A stretch of DNA of 64,000 nucleotides from Ciona savignyi (lineage: Eukaryota; Chordata; Ascidiacea; Phlebobranchia; Cionidae). A program made the translations under genes and the position numbers. Location of the stretch: positions 195,184 through 259,183 of the forward strand of contig CH002647.1 of assembly GCA_000149265.1 (NCBI GenBank), read 5' to 3'. The notes under the pieces are model-generated. The model saw only the letters and a list, made by a program, of their open reading frames with translations, ran no database searches and was not told where the DNA came from. Of this stretch, positions 11,101-21,941 are shown in pieces (the first letter of the stretch is position 1; the number at the start of each line of letters is the position of its first letter).

Positions 11101-13286
11101 ATCAAGGCGTACCATTCATAAAATTGCACTGGTGGATTCTGAAGCGTTTTCTTACGCGCGCGTCTGCCGTGTGTGTGGCGCGTTTGCCGTGAGTGTGCGA
11201 CCGAATGCGCGACGCTGAACATATTTGTCTTCCCGTCTCCGCAGGTAAAACAGGTCCGCGATTTATGTGGCTCTCTTTCTCTCTCGCACATATCAACCAA
11301 TAGGTGGAATCGCAGCCCACTTCCCCACGGTGGGTTTTGTTTGTTTAAAACAGAATGCTGCTTATAACTCATAAACTTCAGTCGAAAGCAAATTAAAATT
11401 GATTGAAACGCCAGTTTTTTAATCAATACGTTTTCACGGAAAATGTCACAACGAAATTATTCTCTAATATTCTGCAGAAGCATCGCCTTTCTTTTAAATT
11501 ATAGGTACAGTACAACTGGTCGCTGAATGTAAATGTCAAAATAAGTTTTCGCATTGAAAGAAAATGGCTGGCGGCCAATGAAATGACAGATAGGTCTGTT
11601 TACGTGAGGAAATTGAACAACGGCCACAACTAATCAAATTGCCTCAAGGCATACATCAAAAATCGCTGTAAATTGAAAATTAAGAAATGTGTTTTGAAAA
11701 CTTGGTAATAAGTTCAATTTCGGGAACTGGTAACACACAGTGCATGCGGGTCGTTAACCCGTCACTCCCTGTTGTGTTTACGAGCTCTGAATAGCGCGCT
11801 GTGCCACTGGGAATGAATATTATTTCCGAATGGGCTTACTGATACAAACAAACCTAAGTGGAGTTTCGTAGGCGCGACGACCTTAAACTATTTAAGAATT
11901 TTTAGTAATTTCAGGCAGTTTCACACATCACCATACGCGAAAGTATTTTATGTAAACATATCGCGGTTTTAGCGTTTCCTATTCCGCGCACCGGTGCGCT
12001 CAAAGCGGAAACGAACTTTGTGACCTCACAATTGCCAGCGATTACGTAACGACGAAACGCCGCATTCTAAATGCCAGAATACGAAAGAATCTCCGTGCGC
12101 GCACCGCTGATCCTGTAATTACACGGCCAGGTTTGGCACCACAAACGGCCCAGCTCCCAATTAAACGGCAACGACACAACTCCAAGTCGCACAAACGTCT
12201 AATTTCTCCAGGAATACTCCAAACCGGTTGTTACAACGTTACTAGAACGTCGTATTTGACTGCTTGTTTGCGCTGCGACACCACATATACACGGTATGTC
12301 ACGAAAAATGTTCGAAATAAACGTTACTTACGGTTCTCCACTTCCGGTACGAATTGGTCGTCATTTTTTCCGCCGGAACCTGAAAAGTGAGGGAAAACGG
12401 TTAGGACACTGACATTATAATATGCTATGTTCATAATGCCAAAGCGGCCTACACTGTCCACATTGAACGTCATGGGCAGGGAAAAATGTTTTAAACAAAA
12501 AAGTGGCAACATCCAACCACGCTGTGCAGATTTAAAAATTAAATCAAATTATAATAAACTTACCGTCGCCAAACCAGGAGTCGTTTAGGAGATGAAGATC
12601 GGTCAACAAAATGTCTGCAATATATAACAAAGTATCAATCTGTTATCATGTCTGAGATGGCTGTATAATCACAGAGTGTGGTTGGTAACATGTAAGTTGT
12701 CAATAAATTCGTTTATTTTACCAACAGTTTTCGGCTTAAAACAATTTTACAGGCGAGTTATTCTTGCAAGGGGCGTGCGACCGCAGTCTTTTCAATGTGA
12801 CGTAATAATTAGATGTTTCCGACAGAGACAACAGCTGCCTACGTCATAATTGGATTGGAATTCGACCTTTCACCGCTTATAGGCGCTAATATGAATGCGG
12901 TTTAAGCTGAATTATAATTAGGGTGAAAGAGCGCAGGGGGAATTAAGGTTTTTGGTGGCGTGGGGGGTTCGTAATGAACAAGAAGGAACTTACACATAAT
13001 CTGGTGTGCTTTGTGTCAGTGTGCCAATAAATGTAAAATATCCATTTTATTATATAAACTGTACATATATATATATGTACGTCGCACTTGAGTTGTTTTA
13101 AGTCAGTTTTAAAGGCGCGGGCCGATTTCAGCACCGTCATCTTTGCTATTCAAGGTAAATGTATTTTTAAAATGCCTTCACATTCAACGGTACTCAACCA
13201 AAAGAAAAATCACCTTCTGCGAAAGATAGATCATCTTCGGTTGATTTCTGATTGTTAGGAGGCCGTTCGTCGCCTCCTGGATTCAT
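5181..13286 (-). CDS. ETV1/4/5: PEA3-subfamily ETS transcription factor (ETV1/4/5, ER81 type)
   Basis: Nuclear DNA-binding factor, typically an FGF/ERK effector. Twelve exons on the minus strand: 13286-13214, 12614-12564, 12379-12332, 10518-9382, 9052-8983, 7997-7781, 7578-7506, 7196-7126, 7020-6809, 6547-6406, 6204-6103 and 5654-5181. All joins keep phase and give 889 residues, nearly twice the roughly 480 of vertebrate members. The extra length is mainly one 1137-base exon and a long His/Pro/Asn-rich tail. Acidic activation segment at 25-57 ([12 protein letters not shown], then DDQFVPE). SUMO-type motifs IKVE (K550) and IKQE (K629). The ETS domain at about 658-753 opens [11 protein letters not shown], carries recognition helix [21 protein letters not shown] and closes [10 protein letters not shown], all diagnostic of PEA3. 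An in-frame ATG also exists at 13316, so the start may be ten codons earlier. Confidence 0.93.
6608..6777. mobile_element. hAT-type MITE in ETS gene intron 9
   Basis: Begins CAGGGGTGGGCAAC and ends GTTGCACATGCGTG, imperfect terminal inverted repeats. It is flanked by a perfect 8-base duplication CTGTAAGG at 6600-6607 and 6778-6785, as expected for hAT transposition. Related copies are at 20354-20540 and 23423-23599. It has no transposase ORF. Confidence 0.8.
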
Positions 13287-13305
13287 GGTCACACAGTTCT
13301 GTATA

Positions 13306-13630
13306 AACTTCAACATTAGATCGAAAAGGGCACCACACTAAAAGGAGGGAAAGCGGGAAGGAGGGAAACTGCTTAGTTAAACTATGGAAACTAATTTTAA
13401 CCCTGCCCAAACACTAATCTTAACCCCCGAACTAACCTTTCTCCAACCCCATGTTTAGGCTAAAACTAACTCTAATGCCCTAATATTTATTTTTGTGTGC
13501 AGTTTCCCTTCTTTTCTTCTTTCCGCTTTCCCCGATCGAAAACTTCAACATTAGATCAAGTTTTACAAAAAATCGCAAATTCGAAACAAAACTAAGTGTA
13601 AAAATTGCAAATTCGAAACCGAAACTAGAG
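13306..13630. repeat. Split 20-base tandem repeat and 35-base tandem repeat at the ETS gene 5' end
   Basis: ACTTCAACATTAGATC occurs at about 13308 and again at about 13542, on either side of a MITE. The parts join into a simple tandem duplication once the insert is removed. Directly after it, about 35 bases containing GCAAATTCGAAAC are repeated twice (13565-13630). Confidence 0.6.
13328..13533. mobile_element. MITE, 'GGGAAACTGC' family, copy A
   Basis: Inverted ends built on GGAGGGAAACTGC at left and GCAGTTTCCCTTC at right. It is flanked by a 9-base direct repeat GATCGAAAA (13319-13327 and 13534-13542). It has no ORF. It lies about 45 bases upstream of the ETS start codon. Related copies are at 35961, 38499, 39963, 45021 and 45453. 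Confidence 0.7.
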
Positions 13631-14503
13631 GACCAGCTTACCTGCGGCAATATGTAACTAGGGACTTGGTGATCTGACATTGTACTTTCCGGTCATGTCT
13701 TCTCCACTTGGGCCAAAAAGTTAAACATCTAAACTTAAATATCCGAAAATTACAAATCGATTTTCCCAGTGCTAGGCTGCAAAGGCAGAACTGTAAGAAA
13801 ATGTACGAGGACCACAAACACACTACACATGGGAAGTACTGCAACACGAGCTCGAAAACTGGTTTAAATTTCAGTCGTTCAGTTTAACATCTCGTCCTAT
13901 CGAGCGCGTTGGATTTTTTTGCCACTGAAGTGTTTTGTGTAAAGAGACATAAAGTAGGACAAGCTATCCAACTCTCTTTCGCACCAGCCCCTACAACAAA
14001 CTGTTTGCGCTCTGCTTTTCGGCAGAATATTAAACTTACTACTATAATTTGTTTAGTCTAATGTGGTCAAGTAACTACGATATATAAACACACATGTATT
14101 TATAGGTAGAATATACGTGACCGACTAGGGTGCATCCGAAAGCTTCGGCTCCACAATGCATAATTTATACGGCCAACGAGAGACAAACCTCCATGCTAAT
14201 GTACTTAAATTATACTTTAACAATATTAACTACAATAACAATTAGTCATAATCGCTTAAACTCGAATCTAGGTTACAGTCGTCTTATCTTACACAAAACG
14301 ACATAACTTTAATCTGCTGGTTCTCTCTAATTTATTGAAATCGGACAGACAACTGGTAAGTAGAGACATGATACTAGAATATTAATTCGAATACTAAACA
14401 GTGTTTGACTGCCGATTTCTTTGGTACGTTTGCACCAAATCGTGTTGCGTTTTTGTGAATGGAGGGCTATTGTTACGCTCTGGTGAGCGCCTTTCTCTTT
14501 CCT

Positions 14504-14511
14504 TGACGTCA
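14504..14511. promoter_or_regulatory. Consensus CRE-like palindrome TGACGTCA
   Basis: A perfect TGACGTCA in a relatively GC- and pyrimidine-rich stretch 1.2 kb upstream of the ETS gene start. A single match can occur by chance, so a regulatory role is only a possibility. Confidence 0.25.
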
Positions 14512-15294
14512 TAATGTAGGTTCTCTCTCCAACTTCTCTCTCTCTTCATGGAGCGACATGTTGATTTTGCGCCGCGAGCAATTGTTAACTCTCACGAACG
14601 AATCCGTTCATAAAAAAAACGCAACAAATTCTCCAGCACACAAAGCGAACTGCGTGAAATACCAGCAACCACAAACTAGCCATTATCAACGACAAATAAC
14701 CGCGTTTCCGGTACAGCAGCATTCCGATTCGAGTACCGAAATAATGTCCACGCACTAATGACAATTTAAAATAGCAAATTTGTTTTAAATTAAAAAAATT
14801 AATTATGAGGTCGTTTTACTTGATACAAATTTATTTAACATAACTGCATGAGCCAAATGAACATCATATGTAAGTTGTATGTTTATTAAGTATGCGCGAG
14901 TCATCTCTTGGTGAAAGGAGGCTTGGTGACACCATGCGGAAGTATGTTACTAAACGATTCTACCGCAATGTGTCTCTAAAGATGCAACATACGTGGGTTT
15001 AAAAATGACTGACTAGTTAAATTGTCTACAATTTGTGTACAAACGATTAGACTTCTCCATTGGTAAGGGTATATTCTCATGCTAACTAACCGTATAGAAA
15101 TCACATGGTTCCGACCTCACAACCCTTCGACTAAGCCATTGCTGTACTACTCACCAATATACCAAACTGTATCCAACTATACATTCTATGACCTCATTCA
15201 GCAATTTTAGGACTAAACGATTTCATTTCTTTTTTATTTTTTGTGTTCGATGGAATACAATATATCGTACCAGTATAATGCTGTAATAAAATGT

Positions 15295-15505
15295 ACGGTT
15301 GTGTGGCCGAATGGTTAACACGACCGATACATATACAGAGTTAAATATAAAAATAACGTACTTTGTGACGAGACCAACCAATAGCCCGGTAAAAATGCTA
15401 TAATAAACATGTGGCCGAATGATTAGCGCGACCGATACATAATCTATACAAAAACGGTCCAAGTGACGAGTCTATCATGAGTTAGCAACTTGGCTCGGTA
15501 ACAAA
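15295..15505 (+). mobile_element. tRNA-derived SINE, family 2, two head-to-tail copies
   Basis: Two adjacent copies (about 15295-15392 and 15411-15505) start GTGGCCGAATGGTTAACACG or a close variant, which resembles a polymerase III A box. They end with a degenerate GGGTTCGAAACTTGG-like B-box half and CTCGGTAA. The family recurs at 29567, 29729, 34862, 41270, 58015 and 58671. Confidence 0.65.
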
Positions 15506-15699
15506 AATGTCGTAATAACCTCGGCAACTGAACCGTGGCTCAGAGTTATCTCACGAAGATATTGGTTAATTTTGCGACATCGGCAACCTGTCAATTCAAT
15601 AATTACAATATGGGCTAGCGTTGATTTTTCCAACTCAAGTTATGACGTCTGTCCGTCAAAGGTCATTTTTCGGCTGAAGCTCCGACGAGTAATTTGTTC

Positions 15700-15860
15700 G
15701 TTGCATAGCTCAGTCAGTTACAGCGTCGGGGCCGCTGGTAGTTGAAATGTTGTTGAATCGAAACCAACCACCGGTTAGTCGGTCGGTTATGTGCCCGGGC
15801 AAGGCATTTGGCGGATATTTTCCCAAACCAGCGAATTTGTAATGTGAACAAATCACTGCA
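15700..15860 (+). mobile_element. tRNA-derived SINE, family 3
   Basis: Contains TAGCTCAGTCAG, a near-perfect A box, and GAATCGAAACC, a B-box match about 45 bases later, followed by a non-tRNA body. A diverged relative is at 41345-41480. It will not fold as a normal tRNA. Confidence 0.5.
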
Positions 15861-16138
15861 ATTTTTCTGACATGAGAAAGTGGAGATGAGTCTACTGGTG
15901 TTTAAAGGTTTAATTTCTATCTGTAAGTAAATAATTAAATCCTGAATAGAACGTTATTTGGCTTAAAGTTAACATTTTTATTATATTCATATAGGAGCTG
16001 ATCAATGGTGACATACCAGGATCCGGATGTAAGCCAAAATGTACGTTATTTCAGCGCTTTGGTGACATTATTAATTCAGAAAATAGCGGTCAAATCCACC
16101 ATTATCATTAAGATAAATTACTAAATTATTGGTCTAAA

Positions 16139-16436
16139 TAGGATAGAATAGGATATTCATGTTTATCCCCGTGAATTGAAAAACCAAGGGGGTTAACACA
16201 CGAGCAATCGTCAGATCACCTCGCGCCCATCGTCGGGTTACCCAAGCTATTGTTGTATGTTATGTATGATTCACACGTTCCTTCGATTTAGTAGAACCCA
16301 TTACGCCGCTGGGTTCAGGCAATGTTCGTAAAGTGCCTTGTCCAATGAGACAGCTGACCAGCTAGCAACCAGTTTCGAACATGCAACCTTTTGGCTGAAA
16401 AGCGACGCACTTAACCAATAGACTCATCTGTCCGAC
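16139..16436 (-). mobile_element. tRNA-derived SINE, family 1
   Basis: Read on the minus strand: a tRNA-like head with TAACGGTTAAGTGCG-type A-box region and a GGTTGC...GCGAAAC B-box region. A conserved body and a tail of GGATA-type repeats (ATCCTATCCTA) follow. It forms an inverted pair with the copy at 16777. Confidence 0.75.
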
Positions 16437-16776
16437 AATAGATCATTAATGTCAGATTCCCTAAATTTGTTCAACTTATCTAGATCATATAAATTTTGAC
16501 AATGGATGTATCAGATGGTACGCAGGTCGCCGCGAAGTCGACGCGTAATGTGTTGTTTTACCAAATTTACATCACAAGCGAATATTTACATTCAAGCCAG
16601 AACGTTAAAAAAAGTCTGTAGTAACAAAAAGTCCGTTTAAAAAGATCTAGTTCATTAGAACTTTTATAAACTTCTCCGAATCTTTTTTTACTTTCCAATG
16701 GATTGGAAAAAAATGTGTCTAAGAAAAAGGCTTCAAGATATGTCTTCTATTTTAGGTATTATAAATAAACATAAAA

Positions 16777-17056
16777 ATGTGTCCGGCCCGATGGTCTAAC
16801 GGTTAAGTGCGTCGCCTTTCAATAGAAAGGTTGCAGGTGCGATACTGGTCGCTAGCTAGTCGGTTGTGTCTTGTGTCTTGTGTCTTGTGTATTTGGGCAA
16901 GGAACTATACAGACATTGTGTCTATCATATACAACACACTGCAATAGCTCCGGTAACCCGACGATGGGCGCGAGGTGATCTGACGATTGCCCGTGTGATA
17001 ACCCCCTAGGTTTTCCCATTCACGGGGATAAACATGAATATCCTATCCTATCCTAA
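16777..17056 (+). mobile_element. tRNA-derived SINE, family 1
   Basis: Best-preserved plus-strand copy: head TCCGGCCCGATGGTCTAACG, body with CGGTAACCCGACGATGGGCG, and tail ATCCTATCCTATCC. A local TTGTGTC triplet expansion is at 16866-16888. Confidence 0.8.
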
Positions 17057-17278
17057 ATATAAATAAAACTGTTAAGTTATGTAGCGTGTAATTACAGTTT
17101 CTCATCTATAATTTTAAAAACACTAACGATGTAGGCCTATCCAATGGTTATGTGTAGATAAAGTCAGAAATGGAAAAAAAGCATGCTGGAGTCCAACTAA
17201 TGGCAGAAAATATTACAAAATATCTTAAAAAACTTTTTTATATTTAAAAATATAACCTAAGCAGTGGGTAGCCCTAGA

Positions 17279-17990
17279 ATAGTGGTTTTCAACCAAGCGT
17301 CCATAAACCCCAAATATGGTTTTCGAGGTTTAGTAAACTAATTTTGATATAAACATTCATTTTACATTTTTATTGTTTTTTTACGTTAGGTTTGGCTGCC
17401 AAGTCTAAATATACCTAAAGTAAATAATTTATTGGATTTTAGACGTGTTTTAAACGACTGTCGTTTAGTCGTTTTCTTTTCTTTTTTCAATTTTTTTTAT
17501 CAAAGGTCCTCCTTCTTCGTGTTTATATCGTGGAAACAAAAAAATAAACTACACTAACCTAAGAAACCACAAAGGGCTTTTCAAGGATTCATGCGCTTTT
17601 TTTGTAAGATAAAATCGAAGTAAATAAAAATACCAGACGATGGCCTTTTCAAAATATAATACATTTGTTTAGAGTCACTTATGTTATATAAGTTACATTA
17701 AAATAGTACATCCACAGCTGTTAGCTACAAGTTTTTAAACCGCCCACAAGAGGAGTTTGGAAACCACTGTTCTATTCTTACTTCATTTTCACCACTTATT
17801 TAAAGGTAAGGTTTTAGTTTAGTTTACATTTTGTTTCCATGAAAACATGCAACAGGATCGTCTATAAAAAAATAAATACAGGAAAAAGACGGTAAAACGA
17901 CAGTCGTTAAAACACGTCTATAATTTAATCAATTATTTAGTGTGGGTATGGCCAGGTGTCCGCCACACCAAAGGTATATTAAAAGTTAAA
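17279..17990. repeat. Interleaved inverted repeats (hAT-like ends plus long imperfect palindrome)
   Basis: TAGTGGTTTTCAACC at 17279 and GGAAACCACTG near 17764 form hAT-like inverted ends. A second inverted pair, TAGACGTGTTTTAAACGACT at about 17440 and its complement at about 17890-17921, extends imperfectly on both sides. The arms are more than 100 bases each. No ORF is inside. Confidence 0.5.
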
Positions 17991-18832
17991 AATAAAACCG
18001 GAAACGACATTTAGCGCCGATCGATAGCTTCTTAGTAAAATGTATAAATTTTCGTTTAAAAAATGTATCTTAATCATTATTTTAAATTAAGGTAATAAAA
18101 CCAGAATAGAGAATTGAAAGACGTTGATATTAACAACGACGGGTCAGAAAAAATGTTACAAAATTTGCCGGCGAGGAAAATCCTCTTTCTTCATTATAAC
18201 TTAATTTATCGTTAGCTTAAATGAAATATGCGTGTAACACGTTAGCCTTTGCCGACCATATATATGTATATGGTTTGAGTATCTTATATTTTTGAAATTT
18301 CCAAATTAGTAGTTCTTTCAAGTAAAGATATACAGGTTAACAAATAAAAAAAACGGTATATTTTTTACATATATTGGTCTGGTAAGCATTCCTCTTGGGG
18401 GTTCTATAAAATAAAGAGTCTGTTCAAATAACCAGCATATCATTTAGCATTACTAAAAGTTTAAACCAGACTTGGACACTCACTGCCATTTCTTCATAGT
18501 TAGAATTGTACATTTTAAAACCCAAATTAGATCTAAACAGTTTCAGTTTTATTCAATTTTCGAAACAAAGTCCATGCCTTCTAAATTGCTGCGAACAACT
18601 GCAGAGATAGAAATGAAAAAGCCTTCAAGCGATCAAATAACAATTGAGCACCGAGGAATGAAAGAAAGTAGCATTTTCGAGATCTGAAATACAAATGCCT
18701 TCAAGCAAAACAAATTTTAAAAATTGCTTACGTCTTTGCCTCATAGCATTCTGTCTCAATTTTGTTCAAGGTGTAAAACAGCAGTCAAATTTACCCTAGA
18801 GCTAAGAGGAATAGATATAAACCTAAAATATA
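17991..18832. other. Upstream flank of the small secreted-protein gene
   Basis: AT-rich, with no recognised gene. A short ORF at 18472-18687 has no recognisable domain. The first exon ATG is at 18833. Confidence 0.35.
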
Positions 18833-20756
18833 ATGGAAAAGATTATAGTTTTAGTTTGCCTACTTTGTCTGGTTGCTTTTGTTAATTCCACAGAGGATTC
18901 GGAAAATATTAAGGTTGGTCATTCAATTTGTATATATATATATATATTTGATACATGTTTGAAGGATATTTCATATTAAAATATTGATAAAACATAAAGA
19001 AACCTTCCAATCGAGCATATACTTTTTAATTCGAATGGAAAAGCTTCATATATTTTCATTCAGCCTAATGTTTATTTTATTTGTTTACAGTCCCTGCAAG
19101 AAGTGATTGATGCCGGTAAGTAAGACGTGCGACAAAAAGGAAGTTCGTAATGCTTGTGTTTTTAGTAGGCTATCACCCGCAAATTCTCAAATAGTTAACA
19201 CAGTATTTTAGACATTGTGACTAATATATGTTGTTATAAAACTACTACATAACGATCTGCTGGACAAACTACAATATTTTCCCTTATACAGATTATTAAA
19301 CTAAAGTTATTTTTTAAGCAAGTTGTCAAAACCCAGTGAATTAATAGGTTAAACGGGTAAAGAGCAATAACACCATATCTTTCATTGGACGCACATTTGG
19401 CAGGTGACACGTGGCAAACATAAATAAAACAAACTAGTACTTGGACATGGGCTGCCCTACGGCACCGATTTTTAGCTGTGTGTACAAGCAACCAGAATAT
19501 AAATTTAGTCTATACATGACCCATATACTGTAGGCCAACAAAACAGATATCCACATTTCCTTTGTTTTACGTATATCCACCCATCGCCTGAAAAGTAAAA
19601 CACCCACTCACAATGCACATTATTAGAGTTAATGTATTTTATTAATAGCTACCAGCCAAGAGGTGGACGCTCTTTACAACGGCAAATCTTCCAGCATTTA
19701 TGACATGCTGGTTATAGTGCGCGAGAAAACCGAGATTGATGATAAATATCTCGACCAAGTTTTCATGGAAACTGCGGATGCGAAGTCTGTAGACGGTAAG
19801 ACAATTATTAGAAGTTTTAAACAGTTTTTTGTGTGTAGAATATTGGGCAAAATGACATAATAAGACTAATGCGAAACCTTCCAATGGAAGTATATACTTA
19901 TAAATGTATTTTACCTTGATGCGACAGAAACACGTATGCCACATGTTAATCAAATAATTTACCACTCTATGTCCACCTTTTACAATTTTAAAAAGAAAAT
20001 GAAAATAAAAAGAAGTTTTATTTTAAGTTATTAGTTCGATTTTATTGGATTGTCTTGCCAGAAGAAATGATTTTGTTTAGTGAAACAAAGGATGGTGTGT
20101 CTTGGATTGCTTTAATTAAACCAACTGCGGTCGATACTTTAAACATTACGGGAGAAAATGTATAAACCATAACCCTCTCACAGAATTGAAGCTAATGATG
20201 TTAGATATGGAAACTGCGGTGACATATATCAACATGGTTATAGCACACTTTCAGTAAGTATGGACAATACTGTTATATATTATTTTATAGAACACAGGTA
20301 ATGTAAAACCGAACGATTATACTAATTATTGGGAAACCACGGTTGGTCTTAGACAGGAGTGACCAACTTCTCTAGTCGTCGGGCCAGATGTGGGAAATGA
20401 AGTTCTTGGTGTGCCGGATTATTACATGAATATTATTCAATATCTTAATTACATGGTATGGTTATAGATACAGGCTGCGGACCGGTGAAAATCCCTTCAC
20501 GGGACAGACCCGTTCTGCGGGCTGTAGTTGCCCATGCCTGATCTAAGACCATCAATACCAACAGCCACACTATTAAATAGACAGTAAATAATAATGTAAT
20601 GATTGTTATAGCGACATTTACCACGTTTGTATAAGGTCATATTCCAGCAATGATATTCAAAATAGTAGGACATTTCTGGTTAGACATCAGCCGATCTGAT
20701 CACTATTTATTTACAGGGAAAAACCGATGGCTGGTAGAGAAAAGTCTGAATTGTGA
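18833..20756 (+). CDS. Small secreted protein, unrecognised family (five exons)
   Basis: I do not recognise the family. Exons 18833-18913, 19091-19115, 19649-19795, 20184-20253 and 20717-20756 join in phase to 120 residues. Splice sites are good (GTAAGT at 19116 and 20254; pyrimidine-rich CAG/TAG acceptors) and AATAAA follows at 20838. The first exon encodes a hydrophobic signal peptide (MEKIIVLVCLLCLVAFVNS) with likely cleavage after VNS. The mature part of about 100 residues is acidic and helix-like (IYDMLVIVREKTEIDDKY, then LKLMMLDMETAVTYINMVIA) and appears to lack cysteines. Exon 2 is only 25 bases. An alternative fourth exon at 20062-20165, same phase and with a strong acceptor, would give a different C-terminus ending GENV. 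An extracellular role is inferred from the signal peptide only. Confidence 0.6.
20354..20540. mobile_element. hAT-type MITE, family of 6608, in intron 4 of the secreted-protein gene
   Basis: Starts CAGGAGTGACCAACTTCTC and ends AGTTGCCCATGCCTG, good inverted termini. Near-matching 8-base flanks GTCTTAGA and ATCTAAGA. The internal sequence aligns with 6608-6777. Confidence 0.7.
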
Positions 20757-20837
20757 AATTAATATTCAACCTACTTGATATTTATGTAAAATTTTATCAC
20801 ATTACCTCAACCAAGAATGAAATGATTTAAAAACGAA

Positions 20838-20843
20838 AATAAA
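20838..20843 (+). terminator. Polyadenylation signal AATAAA of the secreted-protein gene
   Basis: Located 82 bases after the inferred TGA stop at 20754-20756. It supports the proposed terminal exon. Confidence 0.5.
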
Positions 20844-21169
20844 TTATTATTATTTGGAGGTAAAAAATGCAAAAATCGTTGGCTACTCGAAAAATTGAAT
20901 AAATTGTTCGTTAAATTAAAAACAATATGTTTGTTATATTTCAGCACTTATTAAGTCAGGTCAATTGTATGCTTCACCACATTCTCTGCGATATGATAGT
21001 TTTCAGGCAATTCCGTATATCCTAATTTATTACAAACAAATCTGGAAAACTAGAGTATGCTGTCTCTTGTCCAGATGTTTAGCGTGACCAATTTGTTTCC
21101 AGCTTTTTATTTAAAATGAACCTATTGATAAGCTCACGGTAAATAGGTCATAAAGCAGAAACTAGTGAA

Positions 21170-21380
21170 AAGAGAGTGACTGCACACCCAGTGCGGGTTC
21201 TTATTATAATACGGACAATCGTCAGATTTCCTTAGGTTATCGGAGATACTGCGATTAAAACAACGTATACATTGCTGTAGTTTTTGTTTGATCTTATGAA
21301 CCACTGGGTTCAGCCAAGATCCGGAAAGTGGCATTCCGATGAAAACAACCAACTGGTTTCGATTCCACCACCTATAGATT
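21170..21380 (-). mobile_element. Degenerate SINE, family 1
   Basis: Minus-strand SINE landmarks survive in order: ACAATCGTCAGAT, GGTTATCGGAG, CACTGGGTTCAG, CAAGATCCGGAAAGTG and the AACTGGTTTCGATTCCACC head region. It covers the beginning of an ORF at 21284-21502 and so explains that ORF's start. Confidence 0.5.
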
Positions 21381-21941
21381 TACTGTCCGACGTGCTATAT
21401 AATTTAGAAAATCGTATCGACTGTTACCATTTTTTAATAAAAGAAACGCGACTGTTTTTGCCAGAAGAAATGGCCGAATTGTGCACAGAATGGTTGTCGT
21501 AATTTCCGGTTAAAATATCATTGTTACTATTTCTATTGACCTCCGGGATATATCACTGTGGATTTAATCATATTGTATCATAGTTAGCATTTGTTACCAT
21601 ATAAAGACTGTTCTTTATAAGCAACTTTAACCCACAACCACAAAATCATATGGCCAGAGAAGTAGCAATTATGCGTTTATTGAACACATATTTATTTCGA
21701 AAAACTTAATTTGTAGAGAGAGCACCACCATGCTCAATAAATATGCTTTTTAAGTATTCTAACATTTTTCCATCAAGATGATTATTATTATTATTCTAAT
21801 TCTATTTAGAATTATTCTAACATTTTTTCAATAAAAAAAAATATTCCAACATTTTTTTTTATCAAGACACAATCGATAAATAGTCTCGCTGATACGATGA
21901 TCTTCGATCACGCAATGCCTAATCTTCTCAAAAATCTAACA

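Noticed and set aside
11044-11420. TATA-like CTATATAAAGG and CpG-rich stretch as an internal promoter in ETS intron 3
   Set aside because: The TATA-like box points away from the gene and no initiator exon or conserved context could be identified.
15223-15462. 79-codon minus ORF with two similar segments
   Set aside because: It reads through two SINE family 2 copies, which explains the internal repetition.
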